Shown: positions 1 to 7,929, counted from the first letter of the stretch. The stretch is DNA of 14,826 nucleotides from Clostridiales bacterium (GCA_009778945.1 WRFF01000026.1:1-14826); one strand, 5' to 3'. A program made the numbers and translations. Notes: a model not told the origin generated them from the letters alone.

Positions 1-1
1 C

Positions 2-1324
2 GACGAGGCACGCCCGCGCTACGGGCTGATGCGCTGCCGCGAGTTCATCATGAAGGACGGCTATTCCTTCGACCGCGACGAGGCGGGGCTCGAGGAAAGT
101 TATCAGAAGATGCGGGCGGCATATACGAAGATCTTTGAACGCTGCGGCCTTGATTTTCGCCTTGTGGCGGCGGACAACGGGGCGATCGGCGGGTCGGGCA
201 GCGAGGAGTTTCAAGCGCTTTGCGAATTCGGCGAAAGCGATATCGCGCATTGTTCCTGCGGCTACGCCGCGACGACGGAACAGGCCGCGGGCGTCGACGC
301 GCCCGGCGGACAGGAGGAGATGCATCCTCCGGAAGAGGTGAATACGCCCGGCACAAAGAGCATCGAGGAAGTGGCCGGCTTTCTCGGCGTTCCGCAGGAA
401 AAGACGCTGAAGGCACTGCTTTTCGTTCTGTATGATGATATAGATGACCAAGGCGTTTATCCGGTCAAAGAATACGCGGCGGTTTTCATTCGCGGTGACC
501 GCGAGCTCAATATGATCAAGCTTCGCAGAGCGCTCGGCGGCGTGGCGGAGCATCTGATCGCGTTTGCGGACATGGAGGCGATGGGCGCGGTCACGGGCAG
601 CGTCGCGGGCTTTACGGGTCCGGCCGGCCTGCATGACTGCCGCATCGTGGCGGACAGCGAGGTTCCGGGCCTGCGCAATCTTGTCGCGGGCGCGTGCAAG
701 GCGGACACGCATGTGAAAAATATGAATTACGGCCGCGACTGGACCGCAGATACGGTTGCCGATCTCAAACTCGTCCACGCGGGGGATCCCTGCCCTGTCT
801 GCGGCCTGCCGCTTGAGATGGCCCGCGGCATCGAAGTAGGGCAGATCTTTCAGCTCGGCACGAAATATTCCCAGTCGATGGGCGCGACCTACAAGGACGA
901 AGCTATGGAAGAACACCTGATGGTGATGGGTTGCTACGGGATCGGCGTCACGCGCACGATGGCTGCCGTCGTCGAACAGCATCATGACGAGGACGGCATC
1001 ATCTGGCCGCTTGCGGTCGCGCCGTTTCATGTGATCGTCTGTCCTGTAAAAAACGGGGACGCGGAAACCGCCGCGCTCGCGGAAAAGATTTACGAAGATT
1101 TGTTGGCAGCACGTGTGGAAGCGCTTTTGGACGACCGCGAGGAACGCCCCGGCGTGAAATTCAAAGACGCCGACGTGCTCGGGATTCCGATCCGTATCAC
1201 GGTCGGCAAGCGCGCAGCCGAGGGAATCGTCGAATATAAACTGCGCGGCGAGAAGCAGGCCGCGGAGCTGTCCGCGGCGGACGCTGTGGCCCGTGCCGCG
1301 GAAGCGGTGCGCCCGTATCTGTAG
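2..1324 (+). CDS. proS: Prolyl-tRNA synthetase, 5'-truncated by window edge
   Basis: Cytoplasmic class II aminoacyl-tRNA synthetase that charges tRNA-Pro with proline. The frame is open to the left edge (first readable codons give DEARPRYGLMRCREFIMKD), so the ATG at 29 is internal and the N-terminal part with motif 1 lies outside. Visible in order: the motif 2 region (RPRYGLMRCREFIMKDGYSF), GGSGSEEF, a YbaK-like editing insertion domain at roughly 355-780 as in bacterial-type ProRS, the CPVCG and RGIEVGQIFQLGTKYS segment, motif 3 (GCYGIGVTR, near 930-955), then the C-terminal anticodon-binding domain (from AVAPFHVIVCPV). About 440 residues are seen; bacterial ProRS usually has about 570. The Nudix gene begins 3 nt after the stop, suggesting co-transcription. 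The identity is secure. Confidence 0.97.
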   Translation, partial: DEARPRYGLMRCREFIMKDGYSFDRDEAGLEESYQKMRAAYTKIFERCGLDFRLVAADNGAIGGSGSEEFQALCEFGESDIAHCSCGYAATTEQAAGVDAPGGQEEMHPPEEVNTPGTKSIEEVAGFLGVPQEKTLKALLFVLYDDIDDQGVYPVKEYAAVFIRGDRELNMIKLRRALGGVAEHLIAFADMEAMGAVTGSVAGFTGPAGLHDCRIVADSEVPGLRNLVAGACKADTHVKNMNYGRDWTADTVADLKLVHAGDPCPVCGLPLEMARGIEVGQIFQLGTKYSQSMGATYKDEAMEEHLMVMGCYGIGVTRTMAAVVEQHHDEDGIIWPLAVAPFHVIVCPVKNGDAETAALAEKIYEDLLAARVEALLDDREERPGVKFKDADVLGIPIRITVGKRAAEGIVEYKLRGEKQAAELSAADAVARAAEAVRPYL

Positions 1325-1327
1325 ACA

Positions 1328-1792
1328 ATGGGAAGAACCGCGATGTGGTCGGGCGGCGTACGGGTTGTCATACAGGACGAAAGGGGACGGATCCTGCTCG
1401 TGCGGCAGCGTCATGAGGGAGATGGGATCTGGATGCTCCCGGGCGGCGCGATCGAAGCGGGCGAGACTTCGCGGGACGCGGCGGCGCGCGAGGTGCTTGA
1501 GGAAACCGGGCTCACCGTGCAAATCGGCCGTCTGCTCTGGTATGTTGAGGAAGTTTCCGAAACACGCGGCCAGCGCTTTGTGAATTTCTTTCTCGCGCGA
1601 ATCATCGCCGGCTCAGTTCGGCTCGGTTCCGACCCGGAGCTTGGCGGCGCGCAGGTCCTGGAGGATATCGGTTTCTTTTCGCGTGCGGAGACCCAAGCTT
1701 TGGAACGCCTCTATCCGGAGTCTCTGCGCGACGAGGTCTGGACTGCGCTGGAGGACGGGGACGCGCCGGATGCCTGGCGGCTGAGAGAATAG
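1328..1792 (+). CDS. Nudix hydrolase
   Basis: A 154-residue Nudix-fold pyrophosphohydrolase. The full Nudix box is present: G40-x5-E46-x7-R54-E-V-L-E-E-T-G-L, with the Mg-binding glutamates of the REVLEE helix intact, preceded by the typical ILLVRQRHEGDGIWMLPGG strand. The box says that the protein cleaves a nucleoside diphosphate linked to another moiety (substrates may include oxidised dNTPs, ADP-ribose or sugar nucleotides); it does not tell which, and no extra specificity domain is visible. It starts 3 nt after the proS stop without a clear ribosome-binding site, so translation is probably coupled. The in-frame ATG at 1343, behind GGGAAG, is an alternative start that would remove only five residues. 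Confidence 0.9.
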   Translation: MGRTAMWSGGVRVVIQDERGRILLVRQRHEGDGIWMLPGGAIEAGETSRDAAAREVLEETGLTVQIGRLLWYVEEVSETRGQRFVNFFLARIIAGSVRLGSDPELGGAQVLEDIGFFSRAETQALERLYPESLRDEVWTALEDGDAPDAWRLRE

Positions 1793-1832
1793 TCCCGCCC
1801 CTTGCAAATCGGGATAAATACATATTGTATAC

Positions 1833-1919
1833 GATTTCACAGAAACCGAGAGAAATAGGACATATTATTGAAATATCAATGAAATGCAAGTTTTCACAGT
1901 TTGAAGTCTCTGTGAAATC
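1833..1919. repeat. Three TTTCACAG motifs upstream of the M23 peptidase gene
   Basis: In the AT-rich gap between the Nudix and M23 genes, GATTTCACAGA (1833-1843) is the exact reverse complement of TCTGTGAAATC (1909-1919). A third copy, TTTCACAG (1892-1899), lies between them and can form an 8-bp hairpin with CTGTGAAA (1910-1917) across a 10-nt loop. No T-run follows, so this is not an ordinary terminator. Its position before a gene suggests an operator or mRNA leader structure, but no regulator is identifiable. The rest of 1793-2022 shows only a weak promoter-like pair (TTGAAT at 1932, TAACAT at 1956, spacer 18), which I do not call. Confidence 0.5.
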
Positions 1920-2022
1920 TTATCTTTTTGCTTGAATTGGTGTTTTAAACCGCTGTAACATGGGTATATAAGCAGTGTGGGAGAATATTTCATATCGAGT
2001 GAAAAGGATATGCAAGGGAAAT

Positions 2023-3435
2023 ATGAACAAAAAAGAACTTGATATCAGGGGGTGGGCGTATCATGCAAGGCGTGTATTTTGGCCTGTTTGCGCCGTGATG
2101 GCGAGCCAAATCTCGAAAAGCATGAAACGGCTGTTTCCGTCAAAAGGTTCCATTGAAAGAGAAGGATTGCGCCTGCTGCTTATCGGGCGGCATCGCGCGC
2201 ACACGGCCCAGGCCGCTGCGCCGCGGCATTTGAAGTTGGGCATTTCGATTGCGGCCGCGCTTGCGGTGACGCTGTGTATACTTACGGTCACGCTGACCGG
2301 TTCGCAGGTGATGGCCGTTACCGTGAATGGGCAGATGGTTGGCTATGTGAACGATGAGGCTGAATATACCAATCTGATGCAGAGCGCGAAAGCGAAGATT
2401 TCCAAAGAGAACGGAAACACAGAACTGGTTATAAAGGAAAACAAGATTGCGCTCGCGCCGACCTTTGTGCCGGGCGACGAGAAGAAGGTTGCGGAAAAGG
2501 CCGTCAGCGAGGACAAACTGGTCGATACGCTGATCAGCCAAAACGCGGTCGAAACCAATGTGTACACCCTGAACGTCGCCGGGAAAGAAGTCGGAAAATT
2601 CGGCTCGCTCACAGAAGTAACGGATACGCTGAACAGTGTAAAGCAAGAGGTGAGCGGCGATCAGAACAGTCAGAGTGACAACAAAGGCGCTTTCCAGGAG
2701 GATATCGCAATCCAGAGCCAGACAGAAGCGCTGGGGCAGGCGGACAACCTCTCCGATCCGCAGGCCGTGAAGGATACGTTGCTGGCCGGCGGCGATCAGT
2801 CGGCGCCGCTTGTCCATTATGAGACGACGGGTGTCGAAACCACTACGGAACCGGTTGATTTTAAAACGACGGAACAGAAGGATCCCGATATGGCGTGGGG
2901 AGACCGCGAGACCGCTCAGGCCGGTGTTCCCGGCGAACGTACGGTGACGCGCAATGTGACGCGCGTGAACGGCGAGGTCACAGCACAGGAGGAAATTTCC
3001 TCCGAGGTGACAAAAGAGCCGGTCGATGAGATCGTCAAAGTCGGAACGAAGCTTTCGCAGCTCGGCGATACGGGCGACGGAAAACTCGGGAAACCGCTTG
3101 CGAGCTGGACGTTCTCCCGCGGCGTGAGCCCCTCGCATACGGGCGATGATTTGTGCGCGCCGGAAGGTTCGCCGATCTATGCGGCCGAAGCGGGGACGGT
3201 CATCTTCACGGGACAGTTTGGCGGTTATGGGAATCTTGTGAAAATCGATCACGGAAACGGGCTCCAAACCTGGTACGGGCACTGTGAAGGATTCAATTGC
3301 GCGGCCGGAGATACCGTCGCGCGCGGCCAGCAGATCGCGACGGTCGGCGATACGGGACATGCGACCTGCTTCCATCTTCACTTTGAGGTGCGCGTGAACG
3401 GCGCGGTGGTGGAGCCGATGGATTATCTCCAATAA
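2023..3435 (+). CDS. Membrane-anchored G5-domain / M23 metallopeptidase
   Basis: Predicted cell-wall endopeptidase of the M23 (LytM/lysostaphin-type) family, held outside the membrane by an N-terminal anchor. With the start at 2023 it has 470 residues: a basic cytoplasmic N-terminus, one transmembrane helix at about 72-92 (LGISIAAALAVTLCILTV), an extracellular linker region, a G5 domain at about 265-343, and the C-terminal M23 domain at about 360-470. The zinc and catalytic residues are all present: H372-x3-D376 (HTGDD), H420 in YGH, and H451/H453 in HLHFE, so it should be active rather than degenerate. ATG 2023 is preferred because AAGGG lies 4 nt upstream; the in-frame GTG at 1975 lacks a ribosome-binding site. 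It is followed by a strong terminator, so it probably forms its own unit. G5 domains are associated with surface or glycan binding; which peptidoglycan crosslink is cut, or whether it acts in division or sporulation, cannot be read here. Confidence 0.9.
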   Translation: MNKKELDIRGWAYHARRVFWPVCAVMASQISKSMKRLFPSKGSIEREGLRLLLIGRHRAHTAQAAAPRHLKLGISIAAALAVTLCILTVTLTGSQVMAVTVNGQMVGYVNDEAEYTNLMQSAKAKISKENGNTELVIKENKIALAPTFVPGDEKKVAEKAVSEDKLVDTLISQNAVETNVYTLNVAGKEVGKFGSLTEVTDTLNSVKQEVSGDQNSQSDNKGAFQEDIAIQSQTEALGQADNLSDPQAVKDTLLAGGDQSAPLVHYETTGVETTTEPVDFKTTEQKDPDMAWGDRETAQAGVPGERTVTRNVTRVNGEVTAQEEISSEVTKEPVDEIVKVGTKLSQLGDTGDGKLGKPLASWTFSRGVSPSHTGDDLCAPEGSPIYAAEAGTVIFTGQFGGYGNLVKIDHGNGLQTWYGHCEGFNCAAGDTVARGQQIATVGDTGHATCFHLHFEVRVNGAVVEPMDYLQ

Positions 3436-3460
3436 GCGTTTCCCTGAGATATGTTAAAAT

Positions 3461-3492
3461 AAATGGTGGGCGCAAGCGCCCGCCATTTTTTA
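3461..3492 (+). terminator. Rho-independent terminator of the M23 gene
   Basis: TGGTGGGCG-CAAG-CGCCCGCCA (3464-3485) forms a 9-bp GC-rich stem (one G-T pair) with a 4-nt loop, followed at once by TTTTTTATT. It lies 25 nt after the M23 stop and separates it from cysS. Confidence 0.9.
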
Positions 3493-3535
3493 TTACGGAA
3501 ATGCTGACCGAGGTTTTAATCAGTGTTTTCACGGC

Positions 3536-3543
3536 AAGAGGAG
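3536..3543 (+). promoter_or_regulatory. Ribosome-binding site that fixes the cysS start
   Basis: AAGAGGAG lies 9 nt before ATG 3553. It supports that ATG over the in-frame GTG at 3523, which lies upstream of this site and adds ten residues not expected in CysRS. Confidence 0.8.
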
Positions 3544-3552
3544 TTTTTCGGA

Positions 3553-4965
3553 ATGAAGATATACAATTCCATGACGCACAGCAAGGAGGAATTCGTTCCG
3601 CTGCACGAAGGCGAAGCGCTGGTCTATGTCTGCGGCCCGACCGTCTATAATTATTTTCATATCGGGAACGCGCGGCCTTTCGTTGTCTTCGACACGCTGC
3701 GCCGATATCTCGAATACCGCGGCCTGAAAGTCAATTTTGTGCAGAATTTCACGGATGTGGACGACAAGATACTCGCACGGGCGAGCGAAGAGGGGATCTC
3801 TTCCCGCGAGGTGGCGGACAACTATATCGAAGCGTATTTCGAAGACGCGCAGGCGCTTGGCGTGCGCAAGGCGACGGCGCATCCGCGTGTGACCGAAAAT
3901 ATCGCGGAGATTATTTCGTTTATTGAAACGCTTGTTGAGAAAGGGCACGCGTATGCGGTCTCAAGCGATGTGTATTTCGATACGGAGAGCTGGCCGGCAT
4001 ACGGAAAGCTTTCGGGACAGGATCTTTCGGAACTCCGGGCCGGAGCGCGCGTGGATGTCGATGAACGCAAACGCAGCCCGCTCGACTTCGCGTTGTGGAA
4101 GGAGGCGAAAGAAGGCGAGGACTTGTTCTGGGACAGCCCCTGGGGCAGGGGCCGCCCGGGCTGGCATATCGAATGCTCCGCCATGTCCAGGAAATATCTC
4201 GGCGCTACGATTGATATTCACGCGGGCGGGCAGGATCTCATCTTTCCGCATCACGAGAACGAAATCGCGCAGTCTGAAGCCGCGAACGGCGTCCCGTTTG
4301 CGCGCGTCTGGATGCACAACGGCTATATCACGATCGACAAGGAGAAAATGGCGAAATCGAAGGGCAATTTCTTTACAGTGCGCGACGTTCTGAAGGAATA
4401 TGACGGGGAAGCCGTCCGTTTTTTCCTGCTTGCGGGGCACTATCGCGGGCCGGTCGATTTCAGCCGGGATCTGATGGAACAGTCCAAAAACGCGCTGGCC
4501 CGGATGCGCAATGCGAAGGAGACACTCGAATTTCTTTCGAAGAAATCAGACGCGCCGTTTACGGAAGAGGAAAAGGGAAGTCTCACTTCGCTCGGCGCGT
4601 ACCGCGAAAAATTTATCGCTGCGATGGATGACGATCTGAATACGGCTGACGCGATCGCGGTGATCTTTGAGTTGATCTCGGAGATTAATTTGAAGATCAA
4701 GGACGGCGCGTCCGGCGAATATACGGGCGGAGTGCTTGCACTGTTGCTCGAGCTTTCGAATGTGCTCGGACTGCTGGAGAATCGGGAGTCCGAGGCGCCT
4801 ACGGGAGAAGACGCGGATATCCGTGCGCTCGCAGAAGAACGGGAACAGGCGCGCGCGGCGAAAAACTGGGCGCGTGCGGATGAAATCCGGGAGCTCCTGA
4901 AAGCGAAAGGGATCGTGCTAAAGGACACGCCGCAAGGCGTACAGATCCTGCGGGAGGACGCCTGA
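3553..4965 (+). CDS. cysS: Cysteinyl-tRNA synthetase
   Basis: Class Ia aminoacyl-tRNA synthetase that attaches cysteine to tRNA-Cys in the cytoplasm. From ATG 3553 it is 470 residues, normal for bacterial CysRS. The HIGH-type signature is HIGN at 36-39 and the KMSKS signature is KMAKS at 265-269 (followed by KGN). The zinc ligands expected for the family are present as C27, C208, H233 and E237, the last two in HHENEIAQSE. A DALR-type helical domain and C-terminal tail (RADEIRELLKAKGIVLKDT) complete it. It is the first gene of the cysS - mrnC - rlmB - sigH cluster conserved in Bacillota. No T-box leader fits between the upstream terminator and the start, so regulation by uncharged tRNA is not supported here. 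Confidence 0.98.
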   Translation: MKIYNSMTHSKEEFVPLHEGEALVYVCGPTVYNYFHIGNARPFVVFDTLRRYLEYRGLKVNFVQNFTDVDDKILARASEEGISSREVADNYIEAYFEDAQALGVRKATAHPRVTENIAEIISFIETLVEKGHAYAVSSDVYFDTESWPAYGKLSGQDLSELRAGARVDVDERKRSPLDFALWKEAKEGEDLFWDSPWGRGRPGWHIECSAMSRKYLGATIDIHAGGQDLIFPHHENEIAQSEAANGVPFARVWMHNGYITIDKEKMAKSKGNFFTVRDVLKEYDGEAVRFFLLAGHYRGPVDFSRDLMEQSKNALARMRNAKETLEFLSKKSDAPFTEEEKGSLTSLGAYREKFIAAMDDDLNTADAIAVIFELISEINLKIKDGASGEYTGGVLALLLELSNVLGLLENRESEAPTGEDADIRALAEEREQARAAKNWARADEIRELLKAKGIVLKDTPQGVQILREDA

Positions 4966-4991
4966 CCGGAGGGGCGGGCAGAAACGTCCCG

Positions 4992-5933
4992 ATGGAACCC
5001 AAACGTTTACAACTGCCCAAGGGCAAGAAATTTGCCTATAGCACGATGGCACTGGTCGTTTTTTGCTGGGGCTACGAATATATTGCCGCGAAAGCTGCGC
5101 TTGTCGTCATTGCTCCGCTTTCGCTGATCTGCATCAAGTATACGATCAGTTTCGCCTTTCTGTTCCTTGTGAAATGCGCGATCGACCGCCGTTTCCCGTT
5201 TTCGCTTCGGGATCTGCCGCTTCTGATCGTCTGCGCGGTTTTCGGCGAACTCCTGTATTATGCCTGCGAGTACGGCGCCATGTCCTACCTCCCGGTCTCC
5301 GTGATCAGCATCGTGCTGGCCTTCGTTCCGGCGGTCTCGGTAGTTATCGAATTTTTTCTGTATAAGCGCCGTGCGAACAAGCGCATTGTCATCGGAATCG
5401 CGGTGGGGATCGTCGGCGTCGCGTTCGTCATCGGCGGCAATCTGTCAACTTTTCTCACGGGAGGCGGGATCGGTTATCTGCTCGTCTTCGGCGCGGTCTT
5501 TTGTTGGAACATCTACAATTTTGCGACCGCAGGCCTCACGGGCAAATACAAGACGCTCGATCTGACGCTCTATCAGGCAGTCTGCACCGTGCTGCTCTCG
5601 TTCCCTTTCCTGCTGCATACGCTGCCGCCGGCTTCCGCGTTCACGCCCTATGTGATTTTCGGCGTGTTCTATATCGGTCTCCTCAGCGGCGGCGCGGGGC
5701 TTTTCCTTTATGTGAACGCCATCGCGCGCCTCGGCCCGACGCCGGTCTCCCTCATGACAAATTTGCTGCCGGTCACGACGACGTTCTTCGGCTTTCTGCT
5801 GCTCGGAGAGCGTATCCTGCCGCTTCAGTTCGTCGGCGGCGCGATTGTTATCCTCTCCGGAATCGTAGTAATATGGGAGAAAGATAAGTTGGATACGGCA
5901 AGGATCGGGCGCAGGCAGGAAATCGATGATTGA
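4992..5933 (+). CDS. EamA/DMT-family transporter
   Basis: Integral membrane protein of 313 residues with about ten hydrophobic segments arranged as two EamA repeats (roughly 20-150 and 165-300), typical of the drug/metabolite transporter superfamily. Features include the first helix MALVVFCWGYEYIAAKAAL, and GERILPLQFVGGAIVILSGIVV near the end, a very common EamA finishing pattern. Family members export or exchange amino acids and other small metabolites; the substrate is not readable. GGAGGGG (4968-4974) lies 17 nt before the ATG, unusually far, but no better start is seen. It sits 26 nt after cysS and overlaps mrnC by 8 nt, so it is part of the operon although it is not a standard member of this cluster. 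Confidence 0.9.
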   Translation: MEPKRLQLPKGKKFAYSTMALVVFCWGYEYIAAKAALVVIAPLSLICIKYTISFAFLFLVKCAIDRRFPFSLRDLPLLIVCAVFGELLYYACEYGAMSYLPVSVISIVLAFVPAVSVVIEFFLYKRRANKRIVIGIAVGIVGVAFVIGGNLSTFLTGGGIGYLLVFGAVFCWNIYNFATAGLTGKYKTLDLTLYQAVCTVLLSFPFLLHTLPPASAFTPYVIFGVFYIGLLSGGAGLFLYVNAIARLGPTPVSLMTNLLPVTTTFFGFLLLGERILPLQFVGGAIVILSGIVVIWEKDKLDTARIGRRQEIDD

Positions 5934-6366
5934 AGAGATGATGCAATTTTATAACAGCGGTACGACGAAGCGGAACGGCGATTTTGAATCCATAAAGAAA
6001 AAGCGCGTGACGACCCTGGCCTATGTTGGGGACGCTATTTATGAGGTCTTTGTGCGCGTCCGCCTCGCGTCGGGGGGGGAGCTTTCGACGGATCGCCTGA
6101 GCCGCGCCGGCGTGCGCTATGTGCGCGCCTCCGCACAGGCAAGGGCGATGCGCGCGCTGCTCGAAGGCCTGCCGGAGGAAGACAAAACACTTGTACTCCG
6201 GGCGCGCAATCACCGGCCGCGCAGCGTCCCGAAAAACGCGGATCCGGTCGAATACCGCTGGGCTACGGCTTTTGAGGCGCTGATCGGCGCTCTGTATCTG
6301 AGCGGGCGGGAAACGGAGATGGAGGAATTGATCGCGAAAGCGATACGGGTCATTGATGAAGAATGA
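5926..6366 (+). CDS. mrnC: Ribonuclease Mini-III (23S rRNA maturation)
   Basis: Mini-III is a compact homodimeric RNase III relative that has the endonuclease domain but no double-stranded-RNA-binding domain; in Bacillus subtilis it matures the ends of 23S rRNA. This 146-residue protein shows the RNase III signature as LAYVGDAIYEVFVR (catalytic D36) and the second acidic site in FEALIGALYL (E117), plus RARNHRPRSVPKNADPVEYRWATA, typical of Mini-III. The ATG at 5926 has AGGA 5 nt upstream and overlaps the transporter gene by 8 nt; ATGs at 5938 and 5941 are alternatives. Its position between cysS and rlmB agrees with the classical Bacillota order, which supports the assignment independently of the motifs. 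Confidence 0.96.
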   Translation: MIEEMMQFYNSGTTKRNGDFESIKKKRVTTLAYVGDAIYEVFVRVRLASGGELSTDRLSRAGVRYVRASAQARAMRALLEGLPEEDKTLVLRARNHRPRSVPKNADPVEYRWATAFEALIGALYLSGRETEMEELIAKAIRVIDEE

Positions 6367-7135
6367 AATAAAAAATAACATGAAGAATGAAAGAGAAAAT
6401 CTGATCTACGGGCGCAACGCGGTGACGGAGGCGATCCGCGGCGGGCTCGGCGCGGAGAAGATCCTGATCCAGCAAAATATCGAAGGCGAGGGCAAGAAAG
6501 TCTTCGCGCTTGCGAAAAAGGCGGGCATCCCTGTGCAGGCGGTTCCGCGCTTTGTGCTCGATAAGGAGACCGGCGGCGCAGCCCATCAGGGGGTGGTTGC
6601 CTATACGACGGAGTTTGCCTACGCGGAACTTTTGGATCTTTACGACGCGGCGCGCGCCGCCGGCGAAGCGCCATTCCTGCTTGCGCTCGATGGCATCGAG
6701 GATCCGCACAACCTCGGCTCCATCCTGCGTTCGGCGGAGGGCGCGGGCGTACACGGCGTCGTCATCCCGAAACACCGCGCCGCTTCTGTAACAGCGGCCG
6801 TGATGAAAGTCTCGGCGGGCGCGGCGGCGCATATAAAGGTAGCGCGTGTTCCCAATCTCACGGCGGCGCTTGCGGATATGAAAGGACACGGCGTGTGGAT
6901 CTTTGGGCTCGAAGCGGACGGTTCTCCGTACCGCGAGGCGGACTATGGCGGCAGCGGCGGCCTCTGCCTTGTGATCGGATCCGAAGGCGCCGGCGTCAGC
7001 CGTCTCGTGCGGGAAGCCTGCGATTTTCTCATTGCAATCCCCATGCACGGACAAATCGGTTCGTTGAACGCAGGAAGCGCGGCGGCCGTCGCATTATTTG
7101 AAATTGCGGCGCGGCGCGGGGAGGGAACGGCGTGA
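6356..7135 (+). CDS. rlmB: SpoU/TrmH-family 23S rRNA 2'-O-methyltransferase (RlmB-like)
   Basis: S-adenosylmethionine-dependent SPOUT methyltransferase, by family and position the RlmB/YacO enzyme that 2'-O-methylates a guanosine in 23S rRNA. The 259-residue product has an N-terminal substrate-binding domain (starting LIYGRNAVTEAI, the common RlmB opening) and a C-terminal trefoil-knot domain with motif 1 DPHNLGSILR (N119, R125), motif 2 VIGSEGAGVS, and motif 3 IPMHGQIGSLNAGSAAAV. The start is ATG 6356, overlapping mrnC by 11 nt; ATG 6380 is an alternative just before the conserved region. Neither start has a clear ribosome-binding site, so translational coupling to mrnC is likely. TrmH-type tRNA methylation cannot be excluded by motifs alone, but gene order favours RlmB. 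Confidence 0.93.
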   Translation: MKNEIKNNMKNERENLIYGRNAVTEAIRGGLGAEKILIQQNIEGEGKKVFALAKKAGIPVQAVPRFVLDKETGGAAHQGVVAYTTEFAYAELLDLYDAARAAGEAPFLLALDGIEDPHNLGSILRSAEGAGVHGVVIPKHRAASVTAAVMKVSAGAAAHIKVARVPNLTAALADMKGHGVWIFGLEADGSPYREADYGGSGGLCLVIGSEGAGVSRLVREACDFLIAIPMHGQIGSLNAGSAAAVALFEIAARRGEGTA

Positions 7136-7743
7136 CACAGGCATTTGCAGGACGGACAGAAGCGGAAATCATTGCGCTCGCGGCAGCAGGTGACGAACGC
7201 GCGCTCGGCGCAATTTTTTCCGAGTACAGCGAACTGCTGCGTTCCCGGGCAAACCTGTATTTCATTGTGGGCGCGGACCGTGACGACGTAATTCAAGAAG
7301 GCATGATCGGGCTGTTTGTCGCCATTCGCAGTTTTGACCCGGGCGCGGGCGCGTCGTTCCGGACCTACGCGGAGCTCTGTATTAAGCGTCAAATCCTCAA
7401 CGCGGTGAAGATGGCCGGGCGCAAGAAACATATCCCGCTGAACGAAGCGGTCTCCTTCGACAGCCTGCCGCAGGGCGGAGAACAAGGCGCCGGCCTCGAT
7501 CTCCTGAGCGGCCCGCGCGAAACGGATCCGGAGTCGATCGTTCTTTATGCCGATCTGCTGCGCTATGTGGACAGCAATGCGCCTAAGGTCTTCAGCAAGT
7601 GCGAACGCGAGGTCTGGACAGCCTTCATCGCCGGCAGGGAACCCGCGCGCATCGCGGCGGAACTCGGTATGACGCCGAAGGCTGTGACAAACGCGATCCA
7701 GCGCATCAAACAAAAAGTCGAAAAACTCATCGCCCTCTACTGA
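7132..7743 (+). CDS. sigH: RNA polymerase sigma factor SigH (Spo0H family)
   Basis: A 203-residue sigma-70-family factor. Region 2 (about 25-95) contains YFIVGADRDDVIQEGMIGLF and ASFRTYAELCIKRQILNAV, followed by RKKHIPLNEAVSFDSL, a stretch very characteristic of SigH. Region 4, with a helix-turn-helix (about 155-200: ARIAAELGMTPKAVTNAIQR), ends the protein. In sporulating Bacillota SigH drives genes of the transition to stationary phase and early sporulation. The GTG start has GGGAGGG about 7 nt upstream and overlaps the rlmB stop by 4 nt (GTGA). Direct contact with rlmB means that the yacP/rae1 gene often found between them is absent. The assignment to SigH rather than a generic sigma factor rests on both sequence and neighbourhood. 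Confidence 0.95.
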   Translation: MTQAFAGRTEAEIIALAAAGDERALGAIFSEYSELLRSRANLYFIVGADRDDVIQEGMIGLFVAIRSFDPGAGASFRTYAELCIKRQILNAVKMAGRKKHIPLNEAVSFDSLPQGGEQGAGLDLLSGPRETDPESIVLYADLLRYVDSNAPKVFSKCEREVWTAFIAGREPARIAAELGMTPKAVTNAIQRIKQKVEKLIALY

Positions 7744-7748
7744 AAATA

Positions 7749-7779
7749 TTGCGAGTGGAACGCCATTTTATGGTACAAT
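7749..7779 (+). promoter_or_regulatory. Promoter of tRNA-Thr
   Basis: Extended -10 element TGG-TACAAT (-10 at 7774-7779) lies 13 nt before the tRNA. A weak -35 TTGCGA (7749-7754) is separated by 19 nt, longer than ideal, but the extended -10 can compensate. Confidence 0.6.
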
Positions 7780-7792
7780 ATGCCTTGCGTAC

Positions 7793-7868
7793 GCTGTCCT
7801 AACTCAGTCGGTAGAGTACCTCCTTGGTAAGGAGGAAGTCGGCGGTTCGAGTCCGCTGGACAGCTCCA
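7793..7868 (+). tRNA. tRNA-Thr (anticodon GGT)
   Basis: A full 76-nt cloverleaf can be folded by eye. The acceptor stem is GCTGTCC with GGACAGC, and the D stem is ACTC/GAGT. The anticodon stem is CCTCC/GGAGG around loop TTGGTAA, giving anticodon GGT (7826-7828). The T stem is GGCGG/CCGCT with loop TTCGAGT, the discriminator base is T and CCA is encoded. It reads threonine ACC/ACT codons. Its 3' end borders the integrase end of a mobile element. Confidence 0.96.
7831..7868 (+). other. Candidate attachment site (tRNA-Thr 3' half)
   Basis: Tyrosine integrases of this type often use the 3' end of a tRNA gene as attB, restoring the gene on integration. Here the integrase gene sits just downstream of an intact tRNA-Thr and points at it, which is the expected layout. 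The partner repeat at the far element end is outside the window, so the core is inferred and its limits are unknown. Confidence 0.45.
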
Positions 7869-7872
7869 TTTG

Positions 7873-7904
7873 ACCCGCATGGCCGCTCGCTTTGCGGGTT
7901 TTTT
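7873..7904 (+). terminator. Terminator after tRNA-Thr
   Basis: ACCCGCA (7873-7879) pairs perfectly with TGCGGGT (7893-7899) over a 13-nt loop, followed by a run of T to 7904. It begins 5 nt after the tRNA CCA end. Confidence 0.75.
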
Positions 7905-7929
7905 CACGCGCATATTTCCGTTTTTAGCG

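Noticed and set aside
1975..2022. Upstream GTG start for the M23 peptidase (16 extra residues)
   Set aside because: No ribosome-binding site before it, while AAGGG precedes ATG 2023.
2140..3432. A 430-codon open frame on the minus strand opposite the M23 peptidase gene
   Set aside because: It is antisense to a gene with clear domains and intact catalytic residues, its translation shows no recognisable domain, and its length follows from the GC-rich codon usage of the real gene.
3493..3552. T-box riboswitch or clear promoter for cysS
   Set aside because: Only 60 nt lie between the upstream terminator and the start, too short for a T-box, and no good -35/-10 pair is visible.
6943..7713. Long minus-strand frame across rlmB and sigH
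   Set aside because: Opposite two overlapping genes of a conserved operon; no plausible protein features.
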